Positions 47,171 through 64,000 of a stretch of 64,000 nucleotides of DNA are shown piece by piece (position 1 is the first letter of the stretch; every line of letters begins with the position of its first letter). The position numbers and the translations under genes were made by a program. Below the pieces are notes generated by a model. The model did not search any database, had not been told where the DNA came from, and worked only from the letters and a program-made list of their open reading frames with translations. Origin of the DNA: Haliclona indistincta (taxonomy: Eukaryota > Porifera > Demospongiae > Haplosclerida > Chalinidae); the NCBI GenBank assembly GCA_964017065.1, contig OZ024787.1:7206996-7270995 (forward strand), written 5' to 3'.

Positions 47171-48071
47171 TCTCTCACACAATCATTACTCTTACTTTCA
47201 ATACTACACTGCTACTGATTTTTATCCAGTACTCGAAAAAATTCAGTATTCTCCTTTTGCATACAGAAATGATATTTTACCTCATCCACAAGTTTTAACA
47301 TGTGCTTCCAAAAGCCTGTTTTAGTCTATCTACACCCACATGTTTCATCTTATGTGTGATACAGGGAGTCTGGTATTGGGTGCACACAATCTCCTGGCAC
47401 TACCAAGCAACTGGACAACAACAGAACAGAAATACTCAAGCTACTGCTGGCTTGTTTCTCAGAGTCACTCTACTCACCTTCTAGTGGTAGGAAAACGTAA
47501 CTCAGTACTCTTGATTTAAAAAAACCTGCTAAGATACCCTGCTAAAACAGCTGCTTTTTGAAACTGTATCACACATCCAAGTATTTTCCCACTTTGCAGG
47601 ATTATGGTTAACCTTTATGTAGGCTAGTTTCATTTTCACTACCTTCCATAATTATAAATGAGTCTCACCTTCTCTGATTTGTGGTCGTTTGTCAATCCTA
47701 TGCCTTGCTCTGGAGAGACATTTTTTGAATGCAACACAATTTTATGTCAGTGTCATTAGATTAGACAGAGTTGTGTACAGCTTGATCATCTCTTCCTTCT
47801 CATTCAGAGTCTGTTCATAATCAGAATCGCTGGATCAATCACTTCACGTCTCCTGCCAACAGACACATACTACCGCTACTGACATCGTTCTTAAATGTCA
47901 TCTGCACCTATGATCCTGTCGGATATGGTGTACCGTACGTCTTCTCTCTCTTCCTCCCTCTCTCTCTCTTTCAAATGAAGTATTTATCCACTATTATTGT
48001 TGTAGACTGGTTGTTGTTGTAGACTGGTGGATAGTTTTGTCTAAATGTCAAATGAGCTTCTTTAATTCTTT

Positions 48072-48236
48072 TACAGTGGAACCCCTCTTAGCAGACACCC
48101 CTCATCCCTCTATAATGGACACCTACTGAATCCCAAATATAACCCACATAATGAACCCCTGACCAGAGGACACCCTTTCTATAATGGACAATTTTGTTGG
48201 TCCCAATGGTGTCCACCTTAGAGTGGTTCCACTGTA
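48072..48236. mobile_element. 165-bp MITE, TIR TACAGTGGAACC (copy 1)
   Basis: Starts tacagtggaacccctctta and ends gagtggttccactgta, with TA at both ends. A second copy is at 56,821-56,993. A Tc1/mariner-like origin is likely from the TA ends, but no transposase is present. Confidence 0.75.
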
Positions 48237-50906
48237 CATAGCTCTGAGTCTGAACTATCATGTGATGTGTAGAAGTGAATTCAAACTTAAATTTGTACAA
48301 ATCTTTTTGTCAGTAGCAGATGAGCTTTTGTATACCACAGTTGCCCTTCTCTCTACCCTGCTATATTGCTGTCGTCTTGTTCACTCATTCTCCTCCTCCT
48401 CTCAGCTATTACTATGCCGTGGTAGCTGACCCCAGGGAGCAGCTCGTCGAGACTTGCTCTCACATGTTGACTGTTCTACTGGACTACTCACCACCCTTGC
48501 ACTCTGGTCACACCCACACTCTCCTCCCACCTGAAGAGGGCAAGCCCCCGGCTATACAAATACAGGAAGAGACCGGTTTAACAAACCTGTTTGTCGCCTA
48601 TGTATCTCGCCTTCATCAAGTTGAGGTAATGGATGATAGCTTGCATGTGCTAATGTAGTGTGTTTCTGTTATTATAAGATAAAGGAATGTTGTTCTACAT
48701 GTGTGTGTGTGTGTCATTGATTGTGATTTTGTCTATTGAGTGAGTATGTGTGTGCATACATTGTACTTGTGTAGTAAGGAATTAAGGTGAATTTGCATCT
48801 AAATGTTTGTTGTTTGTGACACTTGCTAAAGTGTCAGCTCACTAGTGCTTGTGACATCATCTTGGAGTAGGAAAATATTTGTTCAAGCAGCGTCACGGCA
48901 TTCAGGAATCTGGTCAAACTAGCTTGTCTGGTATTAATGATAATTGGTATCATCAGCATTCATGAGCGTCATATTCCAAATCTCTCTTTACTTGTACATG
49001 TAAAGATACCTGGATTATTTGCTGTGTTCTTTCTGATGAGTGCTGTACCACCATAGTGTTGTAGTCCTCTCCTCTATAAGCTTGGTTTCTAACTCATCTT
49101 GTTTAAGCTCCATTGACATAGTAGAGTAAAGGTTACATATTTTCATTTACTCGTGTCACTATAATTTTTGTGCTTTTTTTCCCGAAAAATGCATCCTTCA
49201 TTTTACTGTCATAAGACCTAATCACTGACACTGATTGGTTGTATTTGTTTATTCTAGGATATGGACTTCTTGATCAAAGGTCTCACATCATTGATTGCCA
49301 ATCCTCTCAACCAGGTGAAACAGTTGTTGATATAAAAAGAAATAATATTGGAATTACTTATTATTAGAGTCGGACATATCTCCCTGGCTCTACTAAGAAG
49401 ATATTCTTCACTGAAGTCCTGTATATTATAGTATGGAAACTAGTCTCCATCAATCAGGTATGTTTTAGAATTTGCAGAATATTTAACTTTTGTCCTTTTA
49501 ATTAAAAATTCCGGTCTCACCTGCTAAGGAGTACGATACTGTTTGAATTTCTTGTACCACTACTGTACGAGATACTGAATGCTCGAACTGACCCTAGTGA
49601 GTCCCACAGATCTTTGTTTCATGAGAAGCTAAGAATAGGGCTTCCACTTGAATTTGTATAGCAACTACTGTATTACGGGTAGGCTAGGCTTAATCGCTTC
49701 AGCTTTTTTGCGGATATAATTTTTACGAACAGGCAAATGAACATTAATTCAAATTGCACACTATACAACATGATACAATTCATCAAGATTTGAGCTTTTT
49801 ATTTTTGTTTTTTAAGCAAAAATTGCGGGAAAACAGGAACATTTAACACCGTGAAAATTAGCCGCTATAGAGCATTTCGCTCTTGTCATTTTTCTTTTCA
49901 AATTCTTGTTTCCTCCTTTCTCAGATATGATCGGTATGCTTCATGTTGGTGTGTTCATTCTACTCGTGTTGAGTGGTGAGAGGAACTTCAGTGTTCGTCT
50001 CAACAAACCCTACTCCAGTAAAGTGCCCATGGACATCCCACGCCTCTCCAAGGCCACACATGCTGATCTGCTCTTCTTGGTGAGGAAGCTAGCCTAACTT
50101 GCTATCAGACACTACAGTACAGTCTCTGATTATTAAAGTCCATAATTATATCGCTGCTGTAAGTGACAGTTCAAAGATTGTCCTCGTCCTGTACTTACAT
50201 GTACATGTACAATAGTTGCTGTAAAATACCCTTGCTTAATACAGTATACGTTTATCCTATTCCAGGTATTTCATCGTGTGATTACTGCTGGGTTACCACG
50301 GATACAGCCACTGTATGACTGCCTCCTCACAGTGCTAGTGAATGGTAAGTGTATAAACCAGTGTCCAATAACCTGCTAGTGGTGCACTGTGATAGCAAAG
50401 TGAATGAAACGTAAACAATAATGATCAAATCTTCTATGTTTGTCAAAAGGTCTTCGATACAGTACGAGTACACAGCTTTTGACTTGCATGTGTGGAGCCT
50501 TCTTCAGGAGTCAAACAGTTTTGTGAAAGTGAAAGATTCAAAAATAGATACAGTACACCGGTACCATTCACTTTCACGTTCTGTATAATAGCTAGCCTCT
50601 AGAAATACACTTTCTTATTCTTACACATAAGTTGACTAAACTATCGTACCTGACTACACATGAGTTCGTAACATTGGGCTCATGCAGCACACAGTTTTGT
50701 GCTTTAACTTGTGTCCAGGGAGCTAGCTTGTTGCTTACTCTGTATGAATGATTAACAGCTTTGCTCAAGCTCATACATGTACTATGACTACATGTAATAC
50801 AGTGTAAGCAACTTTGGTGCATCACATCAAAGAGTGATCAATGATTATCTCTTTGTACTTCATTGTATGCTTATTTTCTTTTTCCAGTGTCTCCATATCT
50901 CAAGTC

Positions 50907-51106
50907 NNNNNNNNNNNNNNNNNNNNNNNNNNNNNNNNNNNNNNNNNNNNNNNNNNNNNNNNNNNNNNNNNNNNNNNNNNNNNNNNNNNNNNNNNNNNNN
51001 NNNNNNNNNNNNNNNNNNNNNNNNNNNNNNNNNNNNNNNNNNNNNNNNNNNNNNNNNNNNNNNNNNNNNNNNNNNNNNNNNNNNNNNNNNNNNNNNNNNN
51101 NNNNNN
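50907..51106. other. assembly gap (200 N)
   Basis: The gap starts inside HID1 exon 50888, after the bases ctcaagtc. It ends in sequence equal to the HID1 3' flank of the other units (about 14,786). By collinearity it should hide the rest of that exon, an ankyrin gene, eight HID1 3' exons and the 3' UTR, which is many kilobases rather than 200 bases. Confidence 0.9.
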
Positions 51107-51146
51107 AGTTGATGCAAATAAAATGGGTAAAAATTTGACACTGTGA

Positions 51147-54100
51147 CTAGTCACATACTCTAAGAAAATGACGGAGTTGGTCCATTGCGTTCTCTTCTTG
51201 TAGCCAAGGTGCTTCACCTGGTAATGGCATCCAGTCAATCTCCTCGTCCTCTTGTCTCCAGCTCTCGTCTACTGCTACTAGTTCTCTTAAGCGACCAATG
51301 AATGAGTTTGGAGGAAGTGGAGGCTCTCGTGGAGGGGACTGCAGAGATCGACGTCGAGCACTATTAGCAGGACCGGGTGGAGGTGGTAGTTTAGGAGGAA
51401 TAGTGTCAGGAGAAACCGATCTGCTACGGGTCTGCTCAACAGATGGAGGTGGTAGTTTAGGAGGAATAGTGTCAGGAGAAACCGATCTGCTACGAGTCTG
51501 CTCAACAGATGGAGGAGGAGGTGGAGAGCGGAGAGGGCTTCTTGGCTCGGTTCTTTTCTGGTTGATTGTCTCAACTACTTGCTCCTCCTCTTCCTCTTTG
51601 ATAGCTTCTGGTATTGACATGGGTGGTGGAGAGTGAAGAGGACTTGTTAGCTTCTGTGTTGTTGTCATGGCAACTTGCTCTTGCTCCTCCTCTTTGATGA
51701 CTTCTGGCAGTGACATATCTAGCACAGGAGGTAAGTCTAATTCTACTGGCGAGACAGATCGGCTTGACTCAATCGTTGAAGGTGGGAGGTCATTGTCATG
51801 AGATGTAGAGATGCTGTCAGTTGTAGTTGCAATGTCCTCTGGAAGAGTAGGCAGCTCCATCTCAATAGGACTAACAGAGCGGTCAACTGGTCCAGTTTCT
51901 GATGGTGTGGGAGCTGGGACAGAGTCAACAATGGCTGGGATAGTGGGAGGAAGAAGTGGTTCTTCAACTGGGCTAAGAGGAGGCGGGTCTGGAGAAGGGA
52001 GTTCTATGACTAATGGTGAAGGAGAACGGTTAACATCAGTGTCTAGATCAGTTCCTACTGGACTGCCATCAGTTGGTTGTGGCAAGCTATAGCTAGCAAC
52101 ATCAATGTCCTGTGGGAGCGGAGGGAGTTCAACGTCTACTGGAGACATTGGCGGTAGGTCCTCAAATATCGGTGAAGAAGGCGGTAGGTCCTCTAATATC
52201 GGTGAAGAAGGAAGCTCAGCATCTACTGGAGGTAAGGTAAAATCGAGTGGAGGAAGGTCAGTGTTAGCTGAGGGAGGAGGAAGGAGTTCAATGCCGACTG
52301 GTATTACAGGAGGTAGTGCTTCATCAACTGGTGAGACAGAGCGAGGAAGGGGAGCTGCTACTTTCTCCTCTTCCTGAATGGACGGAGGAAGACTCAAGTT
52401 GGGATCACCTTTGAAAGACGGAGAGGTTGGTTCTACGCTAGTTGGTGAAGGAAGTGATTCTGTTACAGTTTGAGGAGTAGCCTCGATTTGAGCAGTTGGA
52501 GGAGGAGAATGTGATACTACAGTGTCAAGTGTGTGAGGTTGTTCTGCTGTGGGACTGGGTAGTGTAGGGAGAGGAAGAGTGATGTGTTCAGGTGAGCCAG
52601 GAGGGGAATCATGACGAGTAGTCGTATTGTTCACATCAAATCCATGATAGCTGTGTGAGTTGGGCAGAGTTGCCTCTCGCTGATCAGCTGGCACTTTAGG
52701 TTTATGTGTCCTAGCTACTGTTGCTGACTGGTACGTGCCTGGTTCTGGTGGTAAGGGACGTTGAGGTGACTTGGGCCTGTTACTGCCTGCAGCACCCGGT
52801 TCTGGTGGTAAAGGTCGTTGAGGCGAACGGGGCCTACTGCTGGCTGGCTGTACTACTGCATGAGTTCGTCTGCTTTGGCTGCGCTTCACTGTTGCTCTCC
52901 TTCTTTTCAGATCAGGCTGGCCCTCATCAAACCCGCCTCCTCTGAGAAATTAAAATACAACACTAGAACAGAATGTCCACATTAATACTCACTTTGTGTA
53001 CAGAGTCATCTTGCTCTTTATTGAACTCACCCACTGATTCATATCAGTTTCATTCCTTGCCGCCTGTTATAAAATAAACAGTAATACATTAATATACACT
53101 AGAACCATACACTTCTGCTTCCTTTATAATAATAATTATTACAGAAAGTTTACCATACACTCACCAAAACATGCACTCTGTTGGCAGTTTTCAGTTCAAA
53201 GGGAGCACCAAAGCTTGCCATCCTGGTAGCACCAACTGTGTAGCACTGTAGAGAAGCAGCAACAGTAAGCCTCAGTGGATGATTCTTTGTGTGTTTTACA
53301 GAATGAGACACTTTGTGTGTGCTGTGTGTTTTATAGAATTGATTCCACATGTGTGTGTTTCTGTAGTTTTCTGTCAATGTTTACGCAACAGTAGACACAG
53401 TATATGTCTGTGTTGTTGATATGTCTTTGCTTCCACAGCACCAACCAATGTAGATTGTAAGTGTTTGTCATTTGATGAGTGGGCTCACTATATTTGCTGC
53501 CCACACGACACTTACCAATACTATACACTTAAAAAGAGGTTTCGTATTAATGTAAACACACACAACAGATAGATTAACCACACACACACAGTCAGTGTAC
53601 ACCTGTATACACACTAACATGCACTCACCTGGCTCAGATCAATGTAGCCAAGACAGCATGGTTTCTGTGCAAGATAAAAAACCAATGGCTACTTTAATTG
53701 CAGCAGAGCATGATGGATGCTTCGTGTGTACAGGCAGAAATGCATTTGACACTCATTGACAGTATAAGACAGACAAAAGGGCAAATTTACTGTTCAACTG
53801 ACACCCAGTTTTAGCTATAGCTGGTCCATAATCATTTGCTCAAACCCATTGTATACTTTGTGTTAAGAACCCATACAATGGTGTCTCTGCTGAAGGTTGT
53901 AGACCAAACTTAGCTTCCTTTTTAGTTTAGCAGGAATCACTAATTATTTTATTAGCAAACCTTTGAGTTCTTGTAGTAGTACATATTGGAGCCCTGTATC
54001 TCGAAGTAACGTTGCTTCCATGTCTTGAATATTCTACCCAGCTTGTGCAAGTTGCCCGAGATCACCAGCGGCTCCTCGGCCGGACTGGGCGGCATTATGT

Positions 54101-54278
54101 CTCCCTGCAAAACCAGCTAACTTAGCCACACCTCCATGTTGCAACTTACCTCGGCCATCGATGCGCGCCAGTTAGCAGCAATGCCGCTGCCTTCAGAAGC
54201 TCGTCTTCGGCGTAGTACCTCTCTGTCCTCGTTACTTCCGCCTGTACGGCGTCTGTAGTTTACTTTTTGTACTTCCAT
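51147..54278 (-). CDS. PH-domain protein with long proline-rich tail
   Basis: Six exons: 54278-54150 (ATG, MEVQKVNYRRR), 54104-53961, 53664-53629, 53245-53165, 53063-52993, 52941-51147. Phases fit. Exons 2-5 form one PH domain: SGNLHKLGRIFKTWKQRYFE, YYYKNSK, CLGYIDLSQ, APFELKTANRVHVL, ending in the Trp helix NETDMNQWVSSIKSKM. Such domains bind phosphoinositides or proteins at membranes. The last exon encodes about 600 residues rich in Pro, Ser and Glu, with repeated RSxSP(V/D), LPPPSVEQTRSRSVSP (twice in tandem) and PLPPEPG motifs, which are likely SH3/WW ligands. The tail ends with an acidic Trp-containing segment (WRQEDEEIDWMPLPGEAPW) and HFLRVCD, whose codons lie in DNA shared with the array. 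No orthologue name is offered. It converges on HID1 and diverges from INTS1. Confidence 0.8.
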
Positions 54279-54524
54279 AGTTTTGCTGAAGATTTGTCAA
54301 CACGCTATGTTTGCTTCCGTAAATATTGCCAGCGCTCTATTAATTAATTTTTATGAAGAAATTTTAGAATAAAAGTTTCCGTAAAGTATTATTTCTGATG
54401 TATTTAGTCGTTAGTATTAAGAAATTTTGAATTATTAAACCCATGTGGTCTGCTGTCTGAGCTTCTGTGCTCTTCATACGATGGATTGCAACCATTAGAG
54501 AGGTGATCATTATCAGTGGAAAAG
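54279..54524. promoter_or_regulatory. 246-bp bidirectional promoter region, PH gene / INTS1
   Basis: The start codons of two divergent genes are separated by 246 bp, so both promoters must lie here or overlap the first exons. I see no obvious TATA box or recognised sites. Confidence 0.55.
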
Positions 54525-60921
<6,397 letters not shown>

Positions 60922-60934
60922 GTCAGAACAATAG

Positions 60935-61055
60935 GATGTGGTCTATGGTGGGGTGTGGTCTATGGTGGGGTGGGGTCTATGGTGGGGTGTGATTTATGGT
61001 GGGGTGGGGTCTATGGTGGGGTGGGGCCTATGGTGGGGTGTGGTCTATGGTGTCT
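60935..61055 (+). repeat. G-rich tandem repeat, unit about 18 bp
   Basis: Seven or so copies of tctatggtggggtgtgg and close variants start about 14 bases after the donor of INTS1 exon 60726-60921. Runs of four G recur regularly. Confidence 0.85.
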
Positions 61056-63017
61056 GTGGTCGAGTGGTCTATTTTTAACAACGAGACCGGAAGCGAGTGC
61101 GGACAAATCCAATGTTACACGAGGAGACATGCATTAATTGTTTAGTTATTACTCGTTCGAAGTCCCACTAGCGTTAGTGTATTGTCAACATTTACTGCCG
61201 TACCACTCATAAAATCTGTATGAAATATCCTAGCTCCTACTGCTTTGACAAGTTGAGGTGATATTCTGTTGTGTGCTATGAGCTTTTGGTAGTGTCTTTC
61301 ATAGCTGCATCACCGATTGGATCATTATAGTAACAAAGCTAGTGCTCCTGAAGGAGCATCCTCAACTCAAAAAATTTTCTTGGATTCTAGCAGTGACGTT
61401 TTAATAGTAGTTAGTAATTGCTAAAATTAATTACAAAGTTTATGTAATGGTAATGGTAAATTGCAATTCGAATTTGGAGCTCTATGTAGTTGGTAATGGT
61501 AATTCATTTTGTTGTATTTGGGCATCCACAATTGCAATGTCAATATAAGTGAATATAAGTATTATTTGACTTGAGGAAGGAATGCAAGCTGTGATAAAAA
61601 GAGATGTCCTGGGCTGTAAAAATATTTCATAGTTTAAAGAAACCACTCCCTTATTTCTGGCTGTGTGTTTGTGTGATCGAAACGTAATTGAAAAGTAATC
61701 GTTACAATATTTGATTTTGTTAATATTATTAATCGTAATTGTAATCATTACAAGAACCATTGAAGTAGTTGGTAATCGTAATGATTAATCGTTACATCCC
61801 TGCATAATTCTAGACAAGCTGGTCACTTCAGTACACTTGTGACACTGGATTAAAACTAGTTTAATCACAAGTGTCAGAATTTTTTGGGAATTGAATTTAT
61901 TACGACTCCTAGTACTGTGTGCGTCACCATAGTAATTATTGCTGATATAGAGTGTTCATAGTTTGTCTGTTAGAGCATTACTATAACAACGTTGCTTACA
62001 GAGTTTGATGCATTGTCTAAAGAATGACTGGTTGGTTTAGGAGCTATAGCGTAATTGCTCATTAATTTGTTTTGTCTAAGCAATACTTTGTTGCCTAGTG
62101 ATACTAATACATTGAGTGCTGTACTAATTAGTTAAAGCACCGTTGCAAGTGCAATATTGTGTGAGGGGTGTGGTTGAGATGGTGATACAGCACGAGATGA
62201 AACCAAGTGCTGTATCAGCGTCGAGACCGTCATCCCTAGCGCATTAATTCTCGTATTGCACGAGCAGATGGTGCTGTTACTAGTTTGTAGCACGACGGCC
62301 CGCCACTGTCACTGGATCTTTGTGCCCGGGCGACTTTTTCTTGAGGTCGAGCCAAAGTCAGTCTCCACCCACCATGCTATATGAGTGACTTTCTTTTACC
62401 TGCACCTCGTGACAGAGCAACGCTAGCAGCGTGAAACTCGCTCTGATGCATCAATGAGTGTGTCTCAATGTATACTTCAGCTTGAAATGTTGTACTTCAG
62501 CTTGAAATGTTGCACAATATTCTACACCAAAGAATAATCGACATTGTACAGATACAATGTACACATTTTTCTACCCAAAAATCTCTCCTGGCTAACCGTG
62601 CAGCAAAGGTTTATACCAGCTGAAGTTCAACACTTATAAACCATTTCTAGGTGCTGACGAAGAGTTTCTGCAGTTACGTTTTCTGATTTAAAGAAAAACA
62701 CTTTGACATTCAAAATCATGACTGATTTTGCAGAGATGCCCATGTTTGTCGGTGCATAAAACAGCTATGTTCAGCGTGAGTCAACAAAATGCTTTGTCCG
62801 CACCTGAAAAATTTACTTAGCCTTAAGTAGGTTAGCTCATCTTGAACTAAATAATTATGCAGGTGCAGATTCTTGGCTAGAAGCTAAGCAGACTAGAATT
62901 AGCCATGATATCTATGAGGGTGCTCGGTACTATTTAATATTCGTAATAAGGTCTGCACTTGTGAATATCATTCGGAGGTTGTGAATATCGTCACACTGTT
63001 GTGAATATAATACCACT
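61056..63017. other. noncoding, INTS1 intron or intergenic
   Basis: No exon is recognised. The segment at about 61,440-61,803 has mirrored gtaatggtaa / ggtaatcgtaatgattaatcgttacatccctg, resembling a small hAT-type repeat; this is weak. A repeated 20-mer (cttcagcttgaaatgttg) occurs at about 62,477-62,512. Confidence 0.4.
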
Positions 63018-63385
63018 GACCAATGCATCTACATTCTGTAGAGTCTGCAGGTGTCCCGATGAGCTAGTGTAGAGAAATGAGCTGGGAAGTCATTAATCTA
63101 AGGAGATCTCGCGCCTTCTTTGAGCCATAACTTTCGAACGGCAAGTTTTCTGACGAGATTTCCACTCCTTGTCCCTGCCTATGACATCGTACAACTGGAA
63201 AAAACCAAACTATACCATCTACTGGATGGAGCTGCTTGCAAATAAACGATGACGCAGAAATGTTCACCAGATTGTCGCCATTTACTGAGCTAGAACGAGG
63301 AAGTCCATGCCCATACTGCACAGATGTGGTCATCGCCTAACGATATTCACAGTTCGCATTCTATGCGCATAATTGTGCACACTAA
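63018..63385. repeat. dispersed repeat of about 370 bp (copy 3), outside the array
   Basis: Homologous to 18,326-18,706 and 31,160-31,530 over its length, with more divergence. It shows that this sequence is a mobile or dispersed repeat and not only part of the segmental duplication. Confidence 0.7.
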
Positions 63386-64000
63386 CAGTCGTCCGGCCAA
63401 CAGACCGGAAGTCCAATCAAACCCATACAAATTTATCTTTCAGCGTAAATCACCTATTCGTGGGTTATCTCTGAGCTAAACCGGCTGTAACTTTTTTATC
63501 TTCCGTTCTTTTCCTTTCATTTATGCAACCTAAAATCTTCTGTACTTGCTCTTGGTATTCCTCTAAACACACGGCGCCAGGCACCCTCGTACACGAACGG
63601 CAGTTGTTTAAAGTCAACAATAAAACAGCATCAGGAATTTTTTTATGACAACAACTGCTGCAATCTCATAGTTCCTTTCTTTGATAAGTGTAATAAGCTT
63701 GCTGAAGAGCAGATTTGAAGTTGTTCTAGCGTATAACAAAAAAGTTATAACTACATCAATATTCTGTTAATTGGTTATGCCAGAATACTTCGGGTAGCTG
63801 CACAGAAAATGGTTAAAACAACCTGTACTAGATACTGCAATCTAGCTTGCATACAACAGAATGCAGTATTAAGTTTCTTCCAGCATTATGAGGCTGTTTC
63901 TGATGGCTCTTTAGTCCTCCAGTATGCATACAATCAAAATTACAAATGTGTGCAACTGCAAGCATGTATGTCATGTGCAGTGTGTGAATGTTTGAGCTCT
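63386..64000. other. noncoding, nothing recognised
   Basis: I see no open frame of note, RNA gene or repeat structure in this final stretch. Confidence 0.4.

Larger units (their letters stand above)
44334..50906 (+). pseudogene. HID1: HID1 copy of unit 3: full middle exons, one acceptor lost
   Basis: Exons: 44334-44431, 46650-46706, 46782-46835, 46890-46936, 47365-47486, 47808-47934, 48406-48625, 49258-49314, 49368-49457, 49506-49596, 49925-50079, 50266-50344, and 50888 into the gap. The protein reads LLTRLIPLLFESPDW, LLFCPDFTV, SSLESSEYIWESGIG, EILKLLLACFSES, YDPVGYGVP, NLFVAYVSRLHQVE, GVFILLVLSGERNFSVRLNK. This is the HID1 order, and exon phases are consistent throughout. Two problems: the N-terminal exons are absent, and the acceptor before exon 49506 reads aattaa where unit 1 has aattag, so this exon cannot be spliced normally and skipping it breaks the frame. 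HID1 acts at the Golgi in secretory granule formation; this copy is probably non-functional. Confidence 0.75.
44258..51172 (+). repeat. tandem segmental duplication unit 3, broken by gap
   Basis: Starts at the junction after 44,257. It ends at 51,172, where the junction sequence is followed by unique PH-gene sequence. It carries the most complete middle part of HID1. Its ANK gene and HID1 3' exons should lie in the gap at 50,907-51,106. Confidence 0.75.

Noticed and set aside
46847..47298. Ser/Leu/Pro-rich and Arg/Glu-rich frames over pyrimidine tracts (also 55,629-56,058)
   Set aside because: They arise from simple-sequence composition in introns of HID1 and INTS1.

Overview
The window is animal nuclear DNA. 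It has spliced genes with short GT-AG introns, AT-rich noncoding DNA, many small foldback elements, and two metazoan genes that can be recognised exon by exon: HID1 and Integrator subunit 1 (INTS1). Gene content, compact introns and an ankyrin/Roc/COR/Death family suggest a non-bilaterian marine invertebrate, plausibly a demosponge. The species is an inference.

About 1-51,172 is a tandem segmental duplication. Each unit holds a copy of HID1 on the + strand. One HID1 intron, after the exon ending HLME and before the exon starting SFSTPW, carries a whole gene on the - strand for an ankyrin-Roc-COR-Death protein (here ANK1, ANK2, ANK3). The same junction (after the bases agaaaatgac) recurs at 14,851, 28,757 and 44,257. 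The matching non-duplicated edge is at 51,172. Units: U0 1-14,851 (partial), U1 14,852-28,757, U2 28,758-44,257, U3 44,258-51,172 (broken by a 200-N gap). The HID1 copies lack the N-terminal exons, and U1-U3 each have further damage. ANK1-3 are also each broken in a different way (8-bp insertion; 1-nt deletion before the last exons; 350-bp insertion plus a stop). They differ in ankyrin supra-repeat number (3, 8, 10) and in a 24-bp coding minisatellite just before the Death domain (about 1, 17 and 22 units).

The unit introns are loaded with transposon debris, above all a 5.5-kb insertion at 6,625-12,130. It contains a decayed repeat-element ORF, foldbacks, a tetranucleotide tract, and a 620-bp element with 14-bp terminal inverted repeats that itself contains a 305-bp hairpin element.

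Right of the array lies ordinary single-copy sequence. A proline-rich PH-domain gene (-, 54,278-51,147) converges on HID1, and its last seven codons lie in DNA that was copied into every array unit. INTS1 (+, from 54,525) diverges from the PH gene across 246 bp. A single-exon rhodopsin-like GPCR (-, 57,249-58,280) sits inside INTS1 intron 5. The last 3 kb are intronic or intergenic with dispersed repeats.
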